Assembly (NCBI GenBank): GCA_030533415.1
Contig: JAUNJE010000001.1
Span: 1-64,000 of the forward strand
Length of the DNA stretch: 64,000 bases
Direction: 5' to 3'
From: Eubacteriales bacterium
GTDB taxonomy: Bacteria; Bacillota; Clostridia; Oscillospirales; Oscillospiraceae
Below the pieces are notes generated by a model. That model was given only the letters and a program-made list of their open reading frames with translations, searched no databases and was not told where the DNA came from. Made by a program: the position numbers and the translations under genes. Below, one piece after another: positions 17,448-25,651 of the stretch. Positions within the stretch are counted from its first letter, which is position 1. The number at the start of each line of letters is the position of its first letter.

Positions 17448-17759
17448 TCACACCTTCCAGTCCCGGTCAAGCCGAAGAAGCAGGTTGACCGTGTTCCACA
17501 CCTGCTGAGCCGCATTTGTGTTATCTGCAAAAAAGCCGCCCGTGCTGCCGTCCCTGCTTTCATAGAAATGGCTCGACAGCATGATAACGGCTTGCTCTGT
17601 GGTGGCTGGCATGGGGTTTTCCTTGTAGTAACCCTCTGAAATGTGCTGATAACTCTCCGCATAGGAAACGGCGGCAGTGATGTATGTCTCAAGCAGTTCA
17701 TCATCCGCCGAATGCGTAAGAATCAGGTTTGCTTTTACTTTCTCAAGCAGAGTGTCCAT
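17448..17759 (-). CDS. Phage head-tail connector protein, gp6-like
   Basis: A 103-residue, mostly helical protein (MDTLLEKVKANLILTHSADDELLETYITAAVSYAESYQH...) of the gp6/QLRG DNA-packaging connector type, ending in AAQQVWNTVNLLLRLDRDWKV. Such proteins form a ring below the portal. GAGGAGGCGGCGGTG precedes ATG 17759. It lies immediately downstream of the capsid gene, its normal place. Confidence 0.85.
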   Translation of the reverse strand: MDTLLEKVKANLILTHSADDELLETYITAAVSYAESYQHISEGYYKENPMPATTEQAVIMLSSHFYESRDGSTGGFFADNTNAAQQVWNTVNLLLRLDRDWKV

Positions 17760-17777
17760 CACCGCCGCCTCCTCTCA

Positions 17778-19001
17778 TTAAGTGCCGGAAGAGGCAGTAC
17801 CCTTCTGCTGCAGCACCTTGATGGCTTCAGGCAGGATGAGCTTGCCGTCCAAACGCTTGGATGCGATGAAACCGATCTGGCCGGTCTCCGCAAAGCGCTC
17901 GTTCAGGCGCTTGAAAGTGATGCCCAGGCGGTCGCCGATCCAGTAGTAGTTGAAGTCACCGAAAGCAACGGTCTTCTGACCGGCCGCCAGCTCCGGCGCA
18001 TAGGGAGATGTGTAGATACGCTTGCCGAGCAGCGTGTCGTAACCGCCCTCGTGCAGAGCAGGCTGCCACAGATACTGACCGTTGGAGTCTTTCAGTTTGC
18101 GGATGTTCTTCATGGTGGAGTCGTTCAGAAGCCACACGGCATTCTTGCGATAGGTGCTGTTCAGAGAGTAGAACAGGTCGATCAGCTCATCGGCGGTGAT
18201 GGCAGTTGCGGAAGCCGCTGTGACGCCAAGCTGACCGCCGCCAGTGGCATTGAAAACACCCGTGGGCTTGCCGCTGCCGTCGCCGGTGAGGAACGCCTCT
18301 TCCTCCTTGTTGCCGATGCGACGGGCAAACTCGGTGCGGAAGTAGACTTCCAGGTCAAAGGCGGAGTCGTTCAGAAGCTCCTCGGACACCTTGATCATGG
18401 TAGCGACCTTGTGTGCGCCGATGAGCTGCTGACCGAAAGCATCGTCGCCTTCGGGAATAGTGCCTTCCTCATCGACCCAAGCGGCAGTACCCTTGGTGGC
18501 GACGATGGGGATCTTGTGGCTGCCGGACGCAGTGGTGATGACATGAGCCAGGCTTCTGACCACATTCTCGGCTTCGAGGGACTGCACCAGGGTCTGCTCG
18601 AACTCGTCGGGGACGAGGTAGCCGCCCTCACTGTCCACGCCTTCCTGCAGAGCGTTGCGGATCTCTGCGGTCAGCATACCGCCCTTGGTACGTGCCTGCG
18701 CCCAGAACGCCTTCTTATAGGTGTCGGAGGCACGGCCGATCTTGGTGTCTACCTTTGCCGTATCGGGCTTCTGGGTGATGGGGGTATTGACCGGAGTGTT
18801 CAGTTCACGCTCGAAAGTGTCCAGACGCTCCTGGCGCTCGATCTCACGGCCGAGGTCTACGATCTCCTGTTCCATCTTCTCATAGGTAGCGGTGTCCTCG
18901 GCGGAGAGGACGCCCTTATCGCTTCTGTGGGAGTCGAGGAATGCCTTCGTCTGCTCCCAGGTCTTTGCACGCTGTGCGCGCAGTTCGTTGATCTTGCTCA
19001 C
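17778..19001 (-). CDS. HK97-type major capsid protein
   Basis: A 407-residue protein starting at GTG 19001 behind AAGGAGGATACAAACA. The first about 100 residues form the helical delta/scaffold domain (INELRAQRAKTWEQTKAFLDSH...EIVDLGREIERQERLDTFERELN), probably removed by the adjacent Clp-type protease. The rest is the HK97 fold: GGYLVPDEFEQTLVQSLEAENVVRSLAHVITT, FLTGDGSGKPTGVFN, AVWLLNDSTMKNIRKLKDSNGQYLWQP and a C-terminal FGDFNYYWIGDRLGI block. It forms the icosahedral shell. Confidence 0.93.
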   Translation of the reverse strand: MSKINELRAQRAKTWEQTKAFLDSHRSDKGVLSAEDTATYEKMEQEIVDLGREIERQERLDTFERELNTPVNTPITQKPDTAKVDTKIGRASDTYKKAFWAQARTKGGMLTAEIRNALQEGVDSEGGYLVPDEFEQTLVQSLEAENVVRSLAHVITTASGSHKIPIVATKGTAAWVDEEGTIPEGDDAFGQQLIGAHKVATMIKVSEELLNDSAFDLEVYFRTEFARRIGNKEEEAFLTGDGSGKPTGVFNATGGGQLGVTAASATAITADELIDLFYSLNSTYRKNAVWLLNDSTMKNIRKLKDSNGQYLWQPALHEGGYDTLLGKRIYTSPYAPELAAGQKTVAFGDFNYYWIGDRLGITFKRLNERFAETGQIGFIASKRLDGKLILPEAIKVLQQKGTASSGT

Positions 19002-19015
19002 TGTTTGTATCCTCC

Positions 19016-19750
19016 TTAAGGTTTGATAAGTGCGAGTCTCTTTTCGAGCTCGGAGATGGGTGTACCTGCGTGTTTCGCAGGTTCGGACGGGGTGTGATGG
19101 CTCTTGACCTTGGACATGAGCGAGTTGGTGACAGCTCTGCGGCTGAACACAAAACTGTCCTCCGCACCGGCACTTTCGCCGTCCGCCTTGAACAGCAGAC
19201 CGTCGGCAAAGCCCAGCTCCACAGCCTTTTTGGCATTCATCCAAGTCTCGGCATCCATGAGGTGGCTGAGCTTGGCACGGGACAAGCCGGTCTTGATCTC
19301 GTAGGCGTTGATGATGCTTTCCTTGACTTCGGAGAGCATATCGATTGCTTTCTGCATTTCCTCGCTGTCACCGATAGCGACCGTCAAGGGGTTATGGATC
19401 ATCATGAGTGCCGTGGGCGACATGAGCACCTTCGTACCAGCCATCGCAATGACGGATGCGGCAGAGGCGGCAATGCCGTCGATCTTGACTGTGACGTCGC
19501 CGTGGTAGTCCATCAGCATATTGTAGATTTGGGCGGCTGCCACGCAGTCACCACCGGGCGAGTTGATCCAGACGGTGATATTCCCGGAGCCGGACATCAG
19601 CTCATCCTTGAAAAGCTGCGGCGTGACATCATCGTCAAACCAGCTCTCCTCAGCGATCGTGCCGTTTAAGAACAGGGTTCTCTCTTGGATTTGTTCCTGC
19701 GTCTCCTGGTTGGTCACCGTCCTGCTTTTCCAATTCCAGAACTTCTTCAT
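19016..19750 (-). CDS. Phage head maturation protease, ClpP family
   Basis: A 244-residue S14-type serine protease: FLNGTIAEESWFDDDVTPQLFKDEL, WINSPGGDCVAAAQIYNML, the nucleophile region DGIAASAASVIAMAG and the catalytic histidine in MMIHNPLT. ClpP-like proteases replace the HK97 gp4 protease in many Firmicutes phages and remove the scaffold domain of the capsid protein. ATG 19750 is chosen for GGAGGAAAAATCCG. Its first about 100 bases overlap the 3' end of the portal gene in another frame, a longer overlap than usual but common in this gene pair. Confidence 0.9.
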   Translation of the reverse strand: MKKFWNWKSRTVTNQETQEQIQERTLFLNGTIAEESWFDDDVTPQLFKDELMSGSGNITVWINSPGGDCVAAAQIYNMLMDYHGDVTVKIDGIAASAASVIAMAGTKVLMSPTALMMIHNPLTVAIGDSEEMQKAIDMLSEVKESIINAYEIKTGLSRAKLSHLMDAETWMNAKKAVELGFADGLLFKADGESAGAEDSFVFSRRAVTNSLMSKVKSHHTPSEPAKHAGTPISELEKRLALIKP

Positions 19751-21011
19751 CGGATTTTTCCTCCTTTCCGTTATCGGTGTTGATATTTGCAAAAGCTCCA
19801 GCGTTTTGCAGCGGGAGCATATTGCCGTTGATGAGGTACAGGTCGCCGCCGTCCTCTGCCGGGATGCGGTCAAGGTTCTCCAGCTCACGGATGTCGTTTG
19901 CGGACATCCAGCCGTTCTGGCGGCCGATGGCGTATCCGTTCATGCGGCTCTGATAATCGCCGCGGAGCAGACCTTCCAGATTGAACTTCACGAAATACAC
20001 GGCTTTTTCGTCCTTGGACAGGAGTGACCGCTGAATGGACTGCTCCCAGCGGATGACCCAGGGGTCAAGGGTGTATTTCACGAACTCAAGAGACTGCTGC
20101 TCAATATTAGAAAAGCTCGATTTTTCCAGGTCACCTACCATGTGGGGCGGGACTCGGAAAATTCGAGCGATCTCATTGATTTGGAATTTGCGTGTTTCGA
20201 GGAACTGCGCCTGCTCCGGCGAGATGCCGATGGGCGTGTACTTCATGCCTTCTTCCAGCACAGCGATCTTATTGGCATTGCCGCTGCCGCCGAAGGTGGA
20301 CTGCCAGCTCTCACGCACACGCTGCGGGTCTTTGATCGTGCCGGGGTGTTCCAGCACACCGCCAGGTGCAGCACCGTTGGCGAAAAACTTAGCTCCGTAC
20401 TCCTCGCAGGCGATTGCCATGCCGATGGCGTTCTTCGCCATAGCGATGGGGCTATAGCCCACCAGACCGTCAAAGCCCAAGCCGGGGATGTGAAGCACCT
20501 CGGATGGGTCGAGATACACTGTCGAACCTTTCATGGTCGGCGCATCCTCGGATTGGGTGGAATAGATGTAGTAGAGCTTGCCATTCTTATCCCGGTTAAC
20601 CTCCATGCGGTTGGGTATAAGCGGGTACAGCGCCACCACTTCGCCTTTGCCGTTTCGGATGATCTGCGCGTAGGCGTTACCCCAGAGGAGCAGATGTGTC
20701 ATAAGCGTTTCTCGGAACACAAAAGAACTCATTTCCGGGTTCGGCTCATCGTGGAGCAAGTGGTAGAGCGGATGGTCAAGCGCCATTGCCTTGCCGCCGC
20801 TGTCCGTGTATTTATAGAGGTGTAGTGGCAGTCCCGCCACCGCTTCCGACAAGATACGGACGCAGGAATACACGGCGGTCATCTGCATGGCGGAGCGTTC
20901 TGTCACCGCTTTACCGGAGGTCGTACCGCCGAAGAAAAAGGCATAGTTGCTGCCCACTGTGCGGTTTTGAGGCTTGTCTCTGGATTTGAACAGCCCTGAA
21001 AAGATACCCAT
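19650..21011 (-). CDS. HK97-type portal protein
   Basis: A 453-residue protein of the phage portal family: SNYAFFFGGTTSGKAVTERSAMQMTAVYSCVRILSEAVAGLPLHLYK is the diagnostic N-terminal block, followed by FRETLMTHLLLWGNAYAQIIR and ARIFRVPPHMVGDLEKSSFSNIEQQSLEFVKYTLDPWVIRWEQSIQ. Twelve copies form the DNA entry channel. ATG 21011 follows GGGAGAGTTTAT. The acidic, low-complexity C-terminus (NGKEEKSDEEVLELEKQDGD) runs into the protease gene. It lies just downstream of TerL. Confidence 0.92.
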   Translation of the reverse strand: MGIFSGLFKSRDKPQNRTVGSNYAFFFGGTTSGKAVTERSAMQMTAVYSCVRILSEAVAGLPLHLYKYTDSGGKAMALDHPLYHLLHDEPNPEMSSFVFRETLMTHLLLWGNAYAQIIRNGKGEVVALYPLIPNRMEVNRDKNGKLYYIYSTQSEDAPTMKGSTVYLDPSEVLHIPGLGFDGLVGYSPIAMAKNAIGMAIACEEYGAKFFANGAAPGGVLEHPGTIKDPQRVRESWQSTFGGSGNANKIAVLEEGMKYTPIGISPEQAQFLETRKFQINEIARIFRVPPHMVGDLEKSSFSNIEQQSLEFVKYTLDPWVIRWEQSIQRSLLSKDEKAVYFVKFNLEGLLRGDYQSRMNGYAIGRQNGWMSANDIRELENLDRIPAEDGGDLYLINGNMLPLQNAGAFANINTDNGKEEKSDEEVLELEKQDGDQPGDAGTNPRENPVLKRHDR

Positions 21012-21024
21012 ATAAACTCTCCCT

Positions 21025-22635
21025 TCATATAAATAAAAGGCCGCGACTGTCATAGACCGAAGCACCGCTGTCATTGCCGCAGCGGATAGCACGGTCGAGC
21101 GCCATGATGGTCGCCACGGCACCGTCTATTTTCTCCGTGGATTTTGCCTTGTCCGGCTTGATGTTCCCGGCAGGGTCAGAGCGGATGAAGATGTTGTCCA
21201 TCATCCAGCGGAGGACGGGCTGTCCGCCGTGGGCGATGCGCTGCTCCAGCACCAGCTTCATCAGCGCCTTGGTGGGCGGGGACATATCCTTGAAGCCCTG
21301 CCCGAAAGGAACGACCGTAAAGCCCATGCCCTCCAAATTCTGCACCATCTGCACAGCACCCCAGCGGTCAAAGGCGATCTCTCGGATATTGAAGCGGTCG
21401 CCCAGCCGCTCGATGAACTTCTCAATGTAGCCGTAGTGAACGACATTGCCTTCTGTGGTTTGGAGGTATCCTTGCCGCTCCCACACATCGTATTGCACAT
21501 GGTCGCGCCGGACTCGGAGATCGAGGTTATCTTCCGGTATCCAGAAGTACGGCAGAACGACGTATTTATCCGTCTCGTCCAGTGGAGGGAACACCAGCAC
21601 AAACGCCGTAATATCCGTGGTGGACGAGAGGTCAAGACCGCCGTAGCAGACACGCCCCTCAAGAGCATCTTCGTCTGCAGAAAAGGCGCAGGCGTCCCAT
21701 TTCTCCATCGGCATCCAGCGGATAGACTGTTTGACCCACTGATTGAGACGAAGTTGCCGGAAAGCGTTCTCCTCGCCGGGATTCTGCTTTGCCGAGTCAC
21801 AGGCCGCCTTGACCTTGTCGATGCCGATGGTTTCACCCAGGGAGGGATTGGCCTTTTTCCAGACCTTCGGGTCTGTCCAGTCCTCCTCCATGCCGGCGCC
21901 GTAGATGACGGGATAAAAAGTTGGGTCGTGCTTTCTGCCCTCGATGATATCCAGTGCCTTCTGATGCACCTCATAGCAGATGCTCTCAATGTTGTTTCCG
22001 GCAGTAGTGATGAGGAAATACAGAGGCTGCATTCGTGCATCGCCGGAGCCCTGCGTCATAACATCGTAGAGCTTGCGGTTCGGCTGGGTGTGCAGCTCAT
22101 CGAAAATAACGCCGTGGGTATTGAAGCCATGCTTGTTCGCAACATCGGCGGAGAGTACCTGGTATTTGCTGTTCGTAGGGAGATATTCGATGGTCTTCTG
22201 CGATGCGGAGATTTTGACGCGCTTTTCGAGAGACGGGCAGAACCGCACCATGTCTACAGCTACGTCAAATACAATCTTCGCCTGGTTTCGGTCGGCGGCA
22301 CAGCCGTAGATCTCGGCGCGCTCCTCACCGTCGCCGCAGAGCAGAAGCAGAGCGACTGCCGCGGCAAGCTCACTTTTTCCGTTTTTCTTCGGAATCTCGA
22401 TGTATGCCGTGTTGAACTGCCGGTAGCCGTTTGGTTTCAGCGTTCCGAACACATCTCGGATGATCTGCTCCTGCCAGTCAATCAGTTCAAACCTCTTTTT
22501 CGCCCAGGTTCCTTTGGTGTGGCACAGGCTCTCGATGAACATTACGGCATAATCCGCAGCGTCGGCATCGTAGTGGGAGGTTTTCTCCATGAATCGTGTT
22601 GGCTTGTATTTTTTCAGTTTTCTCGTAATGCTCAC
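21025..22635 (-). CDS. terL: Phage terminase large subunit
   Basis: A 536-residue packaging motor. The N-terminal ATPase has a Walker A variant IPKKNGKSELAAAVALLLL (about residue 80), Walker B GVIFDELHTQPNRKLYD, and the coupling motif FLITTAGNN. The C-terminal RNase H-like nuclease begins CYGGLDLSSTTDITAFVLVFPP and carries further acidic residues near the KIDGAVATIMALDRAI end. It cuts and pumps phage DNA into the prohead. Its partner terS lies 8.7 kb upstream on the same strand, not adjacent as usual. GAGGAGGTGAGC precedes the start. Confidence 0.92.
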   Translation of the reverse strand: MSITRKLKKYKPTRFMEKTSHYDADAADYAVMFIESLCHTKGTWAKKRFELIDWQEQIIRDVFGTLKPNGYRQFNTAYIEIPKKNGKSELAAAVALLLLCGDGEERAEIYGCAADRNQAKIVFDVAVDMVRFCPSLEKRVKISASQKTIEYLPTNSKYQVLSADVANKHGFNTHGVIFDELHTQPNRKLYDVMTQGSGDARMQPLYFLITTAGNNIESICYEVHQKALDIIEGRKHDPTFYPVIYGAGMEEDWTDPKVWKKANPSLGETIGIDKVKAACDSAKQNPGEENAFRQLRLNQWVKQSIRWMPMEKWDACAFSADEDALEGRVCYGGLDLSSTTDITAFVLVFPPLDETDKYVVLPYFWIPEDNLDLRVRRDHVQYDVWERQGYLQTTEGNVVHYGYIEKFIERLGDRFNIREIAFDRWGAVQMVQNLEGMGFTVVPFGQGFKDMSPPTKALMKLVLEQRIAHGGQPVLRWMMDNIFIRSDPAGNIKPDKAKSTEKIDGAVATIMALDRAIRCGNDSGASVYDSRGLLFI

Positions 22636-22648
22636 CTCCTCGCGGCAA

Positions 22649-22680
22649 TAAAAATAGCCGCCATCCGAAATGGACGCGAC
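22649..22680 (-). terminator. Terminator-like hairpin upstream of terL
   Basis: Minus strand: GTCGCGTCCA-TTTC-GGATGGCGGC (one bulge) followed by TATTTTTATT, ending about 6 bases before the terL ribosome binding site. Confidence 0.5.
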
Positions 22681-22737
22681 CTTCTGTATAACGAGCAGCA
22701 GCCCCTTACGGAGCCGTTGCTTTGAAATGATTGTGTT

Positions 22738-22965
22738 TTACCAGTTCTCGCTGTGAAGCAGAAGCTCCGCTGCAAGCTGGGTGTTCTCATCGGCGGGTTC
22801 GATGTCCCAGCCTCTGTCGTAGTTGCAGACGGTCTTGCCGCTGCGCTTGAGCGTCAGCTTTGAAATGCGTCCGCCGTCGATGCCCCACTGGGAGCCTTCA
22901 TCGTACTGCTTCATCCAGTAGTGAAAAATCTCTCCGTTGACCCTGATGCTGCCTTCTTTCCACAT
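22738..22965 (-). CDS. Small conserved phage protein, DUF7678-like
   Basis: A 75-residue protein (MWKEGSIRVNGEIFHYWMKQYDEGSQWGIDGGRISKL...WDIEPADENTQLAAELLLHSENW) with GGAGGTACACGGTT before ATG 22965. Short proteins of this pattern, with IRVNGEIFHYW and GIDGGRISKL blocks, recur in clostridial phages and conjugative elements; I know no function. It is preceded by the first of three related intergenic elements (22995-23086), so its expression may be co-ordinated with the amidoligase and the 25.6-kb gene. Confidence 0.7.
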   Translation of the reverse strand: MWKEGSIRVNGEIFHYWMKQYDEGSQWGIDGGRISKLTLKRSGKTVCNYDRGWDIEPADENTQLAAELLLHSENW

Positions 22966-22994
22966 AACCGTGTACCTCCGTTTGTTTTGTTGTG

Positions 22995-23086
22995 AGTGTA
23001 TATTACCGTCACTTCGAGGATATATCCAGTCATTTCGGAGATATATACTACACAATCATTCGGGGCGGAAACTGTGTATATTACAG
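22995..23086 (-). repeat. Intergenic element, copy 1 of 3
   Basis: On the minus strand it contains TACACAGTTTCC, GATTGTGTAGT, CTGGATATATCC and GGTAATATAC in order, ending about 30 bases before the start codon of the 75-aa gene. The same blocks recur at 24828-24921 and 26351-26455. Candidate promoter, operator or leader RNA. Confidence 0.7.
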
Positions 23087-23088
23087 CC

Positions 23089-23295
23089 TTATTCCGGGCG
23101 GCGGCAGCTGTGAATCGCCGCAAGAATTCGCTCCTGCTCATCCGGCTTTACGCCGATGGAATCGAGCGCCTCCCGTGTGCCGCAGTCCGGGCAGATGAGG
23201 GTTTGGTTGTCCACTCTGGACAAAGCCGCTGGCTCGGAATACGCTCTTCCGCACCGTGGGCAGATTTGAATCTGCGTTACGTTATTCTCTTTCAT
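23089..23295 (-). CDS. Small zinc-ribbon protein
   Basis: A 68-residue protein with two Cys pairs, CPRCG (residues 13-17) and CPDCG (about 37-41), spaced as a zinc ribbon, then an acidic helical tail (GVKPDEQERILAAIHS). The conserved reading is 'QIQICPRCGRAYSEPAALSR', seen in many small phage and ICE proteins. It might bind nucleic acid or protein; no enzymatic motif is present. Start ATG 23295 overlaps the end of the upstream cyclotransferase gene by 14 bases. Confidence 0.75.
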   Translation of the reverse strand: MKENNVTQIQICPRCGRAYSEPAALSRVDNQTLICPDCGTREALDSIGVKPDEQERILAAIHSCRRPE

Positions 23296-23758
23296 ATTCG
23301 CATACCTCCAGGGATTTGTCATAAGCTGCAAGCAGGATGCCGGGGTCGAAGTAAAAGGTGTCGTAACCCTCAAGGCAGGTTCTCATGTAGAAGTCTGATG
23401 GAACACCTATCGGTCGTTCCTCATGCATGATGTAGACAAAGGCTGTGACTGTTCGGCGCTTGCCCGTGCGGATGCCCCTGTACTTCACTTTAAGCTCTCG
23501 CTTGTAGTAGAAGTTGGGGCAGCCTTCGTAGCGGTCGAGGGCTTTCTCGTCCTGCTCGGCCACTTCCCAGACGACCACGGGAACCGTGCCGTCCTCGCGT
23601 TTTTCAATCGTGAGATAAGAACCGGTCTTGCTGCCCTTGAACAGAAGCTCCCATCCGTCAAGCCTTGCTGTGCCGCAGATGGTGGCGTGAGGGCAGCGCA
23701 GGCGCATCTGGCGGACATTGAGGTTGCTGCCGTAGGCGATGTAGTAGCGTTTATTCAT
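23282..23758 (-). CDS. Gamma-glutamylcyclotransferase (AIG2-like) family protein
   Basis: A 158-residue protein with the family's YIAYGSNLNVRQM substrate loop at residues 5-18, a GWELLFKGSKTGSYLTIEK strand pair and VWEVAEQDEKALDRYEGCPNFYYKRE, which includes the catalytic Glu region. Such enzymes cyclise gamma-glutamyl amides to 5-oxoproline. It lies directly downstream of an amidoligase gene, a pairing described for amidoligase systems (Iyer and colleagues, 2009), in which one enzyme makes and the other removes gamma-glutamyl linkages. The substrate is unknown. RBS GGAAGGAGGATTTTTT. Confidence 0.85.
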   Translation of the reverse strand: MNKRYYIAYGSNLNVRQMRLRCPHATICGTARLDGWELLFKGSKTGSYLTIEKREDGTVPVVVWEVAEQDEKALDRYEGCPNFYYKRELKVKYRGIRTGKRRTVTAFVYIMHEERPIGVPSDFYMRTCLEGYDTFYFDPGILLAAYDKSLEVCEYERE

Positions 23759-23838
23759 AAAAAATCCTCCTTCCGAAGTTGCCTTCTACCACCGAAAGCC
23801 CGCTATCTGCGGGTTCGGGGGCCTCTGGGCTGCGTCCT

Positions 23839-24789
23839 TCAAGCGGCTGCTCTGCCGCTGCGGAAGGCTGCGTCCCCGTCAAGGCGTTTCGTGAGGAGTT
23901 CTCTTGCGGTCTTGAACTCCTCGCCGATGAAGCCGAGGCGAAGGAGCCAGGTGCGCATTGCGTATTTGGGGTTTTCGTCCTGCTGGGGCTTGGGGCTTGC
24001 CGTCCGCACCGTCTTTGCCATCTGGCTGAGTGCGAGGCAAAGCTGAATGTAGCTCTTGAGCTGTCCGGCGTGGAGACCGTTCTGCCTGCCGTCCGAAGGG
24101 GCGTCGAATTGGAAAAGCCGAAACTCGATTGTGCCCTTGGTGAAGGTGGCGTGGAGGTTGAGCATATGGTAGCGGCTGTCGTTGTAGTGCTGGCTTCTGC
24201 CGTAGTCGGCGTTCTGGCTGCCGTACCAGATGTCCGCAAGGTCTGCCATCGTGGTGGGTTTTCTGCGGTTGACCTGCTCCAGGAATCTGGGGTCGACCGT
24301 GCGGCAGTAGCGGCGGATGCGGCCTCTGTCGAGGTTCAGGGCGCTTGCCAGGAGGTCTTCGTGGCTTGCCATGATGTTGGCGAGGTTTCGGAGAGTCTGC
24401 GGCGTGTGCCCCTTAGCGCCGATGTGGATGTGAACTCCGCAGCCTCTTGCGGCATCGCTTCTGGCTCCCGCCTTGCGCAGGCGGCGGACAAGCTCCTGCA
24501 GGATTTCCATGTCGGCGTAGGTGAGGATTGGCGTGACCATCTCGCACTTTTCACTGTCCGGTCCCGCAATACTGACGTCCTTCTGGAATTTCCACTCCCG
24601 TCCGCGCTCATCCCAAGCCGACCAGGTGCAGTACCCGTTGCGTCTTGCGGTGTCCTCGTATCTGCCTGTGCCGAAGAACTCGGCGGCAAGTTTTGCGGCG
24701 GCTGGTCTTTTGATGCTGTTCATCTCGACCTCGACCCCGATGGTCTGCTTCTTCATTTCAGCTACCTGATTTTCTGTTTTCTGGCTCAT
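23839..24789 (-). CDS. Putative amidoligase
   Basis: A 316-residue protein of the amidoligase_2 type, in the glutamine-synthetase/COOH-NH2 ligase superfamily. Visible features: IGVEVEMNSIKRPAAAKLAAEFFG (Mg-binding Glu pair), REWKFQKDVSIAG, CEMVTPILTYADM, CGVHIHIGAKGHT (catalytic His-rich strand) and GTIEFRLFQF. It should form an amide bond on a peptide or small amine using ATP. The C-terminal 45 residues (KYAMRTWLLRLGFIGEEFKTARELL...AFRSGR) are shared with the unrelated protein at 25642-26325. Start ATG 24789 is preceded by CGGAGGGCACAAC. A repeat element lies just upstream. Confidence 0.85.
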   Translation of the reverse strand: MSQKTENQVAEMKKQTIGVEVEMNSIKRPAAAKLAAEFFGTGRYEDTARRNGYCTWSAWDERGREWKFQKDVSIAGPDSEKCEMVTPILTYADMEILQELVRRLRKAGARSDAARGCGVHIHIGAKGHTPQTLRNLANIMASHEDLLASALNLDRGRIRRYCRTVDPRFLEQVNRRKPTTMADLADIWYGSQNADYGRSQHYNDSRYHMLNLHATFTKGTIEFRLFQFDAPSDGRQNGLHAGQLKSYIQLCLALSQMAKTVRTASPKPQQDENPKYAMRTWLLRLGFIGEEFKTARELLTKRLDGDAAFRSGRAAA

Positions 24790-24827
24790 TGTTGTGCCCT
24801 CCGTGTTGCTTTGTTTTCCCTTTCGGT

Positions 24828-24921
24828 AGTCACATATTACCTCTGAAAACACACTATATCCAGTTGTATCTGAGCCATAAACTACACGATCTTGTGGTCT
24901 GGAAACTGTGTACTTTACAGC
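24828..24921 (-). repeat. Intergenic element, copy 2 of 3
   Basis: Minus strand: GCTGTAAAGTACACAGTTTCC, then GATCGTGTAGTTTATGG, CTGGATATA and GGTAATATGTGACTACC, ending about 35 bases before the amidoligase start. The best match is to copy 1. Confidence 0.7.
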
Positions 24922-24924
24922 AGT

Positions 24925-25419
24925 TTACGGGCGCAGCGCAATGCGGATTCCGATGGGGTCATAGCCGATTGGAGAAAGGACACGCTCTATTAGAACATAC
25001 AGAAGTGTCTGTGTATCGTATTTAGATTCGAGATAAAGCCCCTCGCCGATTTTCAGCGGCTGGTCCATATCGCCGGGGTCTGCTCCAAGGATAGCCCGGT
25101 TGCGTCCCAATACACGGCCTCGGAGGGAGAGTAACTGCTGTTTCCGCGATTCATCCCGAAGAGCATCGGCAAACACCGCCTGAACGACCTTTTTCCAGGT
25201 GGCTGTCGGTACAGTCTCACCATCCGGGAAAATGGTCGCAGTAGGCTTTTTCCCTTTGAAGAAAGCCGGATGGATGATGATTGGAACAGTCATGCCGGAG
25301 GCTGGGATGTCTTTTGAATCGTCCAAGTGCTGCACTGCATCATCCAGAGTGGCGCTGACGAAGAATATGAGTTCTGAACGGAGGCGGCTTAAATACTCGA
25401 CCTTTTGCTGCTCATTCAA
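24925..25419 (-). CDS. Unrecognised accessory phage protein
   Basis: A 164-residue protein starting at TTG 25419, behind GAGGAGGTGCAGTCA; the only ATG nearby is in a different frame. No catalytic motif is evident. The middle (GMTVPIIIHPAFFKGKKPTATIFPDGETVPTATWKKVVQAVFADALRDESRKQQLLSLRGRVLGRNRAILG) mixes a short beta segment with a basic helix, and the end is hydrophobic. Similar genes occur with DUF4314 and amidoligase genes in clostridial mobile elements, but I know no function. It overlaps the DUF4314 gene end. Confidence 0.65.
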   Translation of the reverse strand: MNEQQKVEYLSRLRSELIFFVSATLDDAVQHLDDSKDIPASGMTVPIIIHPAFFKGKKPTATIFPDGETVPTATWKKVVQAVFADALRDESRKQQLLSLRGRVLGRNRAILGADPGDMDQPLKIGEGLYLESKYDTQTLLYVLIERVLSPIGYDPIGIRIALRP

Positions 25420-25651
25420 CTGACTGCACCTCCTCGACTTTTCGGCAGAGATCCTCACCGTAGGCCACGCTCAAACCGCAGCCATTATCCCAGGCGACCA
25501 TAATGGAGCCGATATCATCGACCCCACGAACTGTACCTTTCGTGCCGATGGGCGGAGCCTGTGGGTCATCCATTTTGAGAAGCTCGACCCGTGTGCCCTT
25601 TGGGAACCGCTCACGAACGGCTTGTAGGGCTTCTTTTGAGATCATTCGCAT
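25412..25651 (-). CDS. DUF4314-like small protein
   Basis: A 79-residue protein with the DUF4314 pattern: ISKEALQAVRERFPKGTRVELLKMDDPQAPPIGTKGTVRGVDDIGSIMVAWDNG, likely a small SH3-like beta barrel. Function is unknown; it is frequent in prophages and conjugative transposons. GGAGGTGGAAGT precedes ATG 25651. It overlaps the stop of the upstream gene by 10 bases and the start of the downstream one, so the three form a tight operon. Confidence 0.8.
   Translation of the reverse strand: MRMISKEALQAVRERFPKGTRVELLKMDDPQAPPIGTKGTVRGVDDIGSIMVAWDNGCGLSVAYGEDLCRKVEEVQSVE

Noticed and set aside
17643..19019. 458-codon plus-strand frame opposite the capsid gene
   Set aside because: Antisense of a well-supported capsid gene with no start signal or family motif.
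21229..22725. 498-codon plus-strand frame opposite terL
   Set aside because: Antisense shadow; the terminase motifs fix the coding strand.
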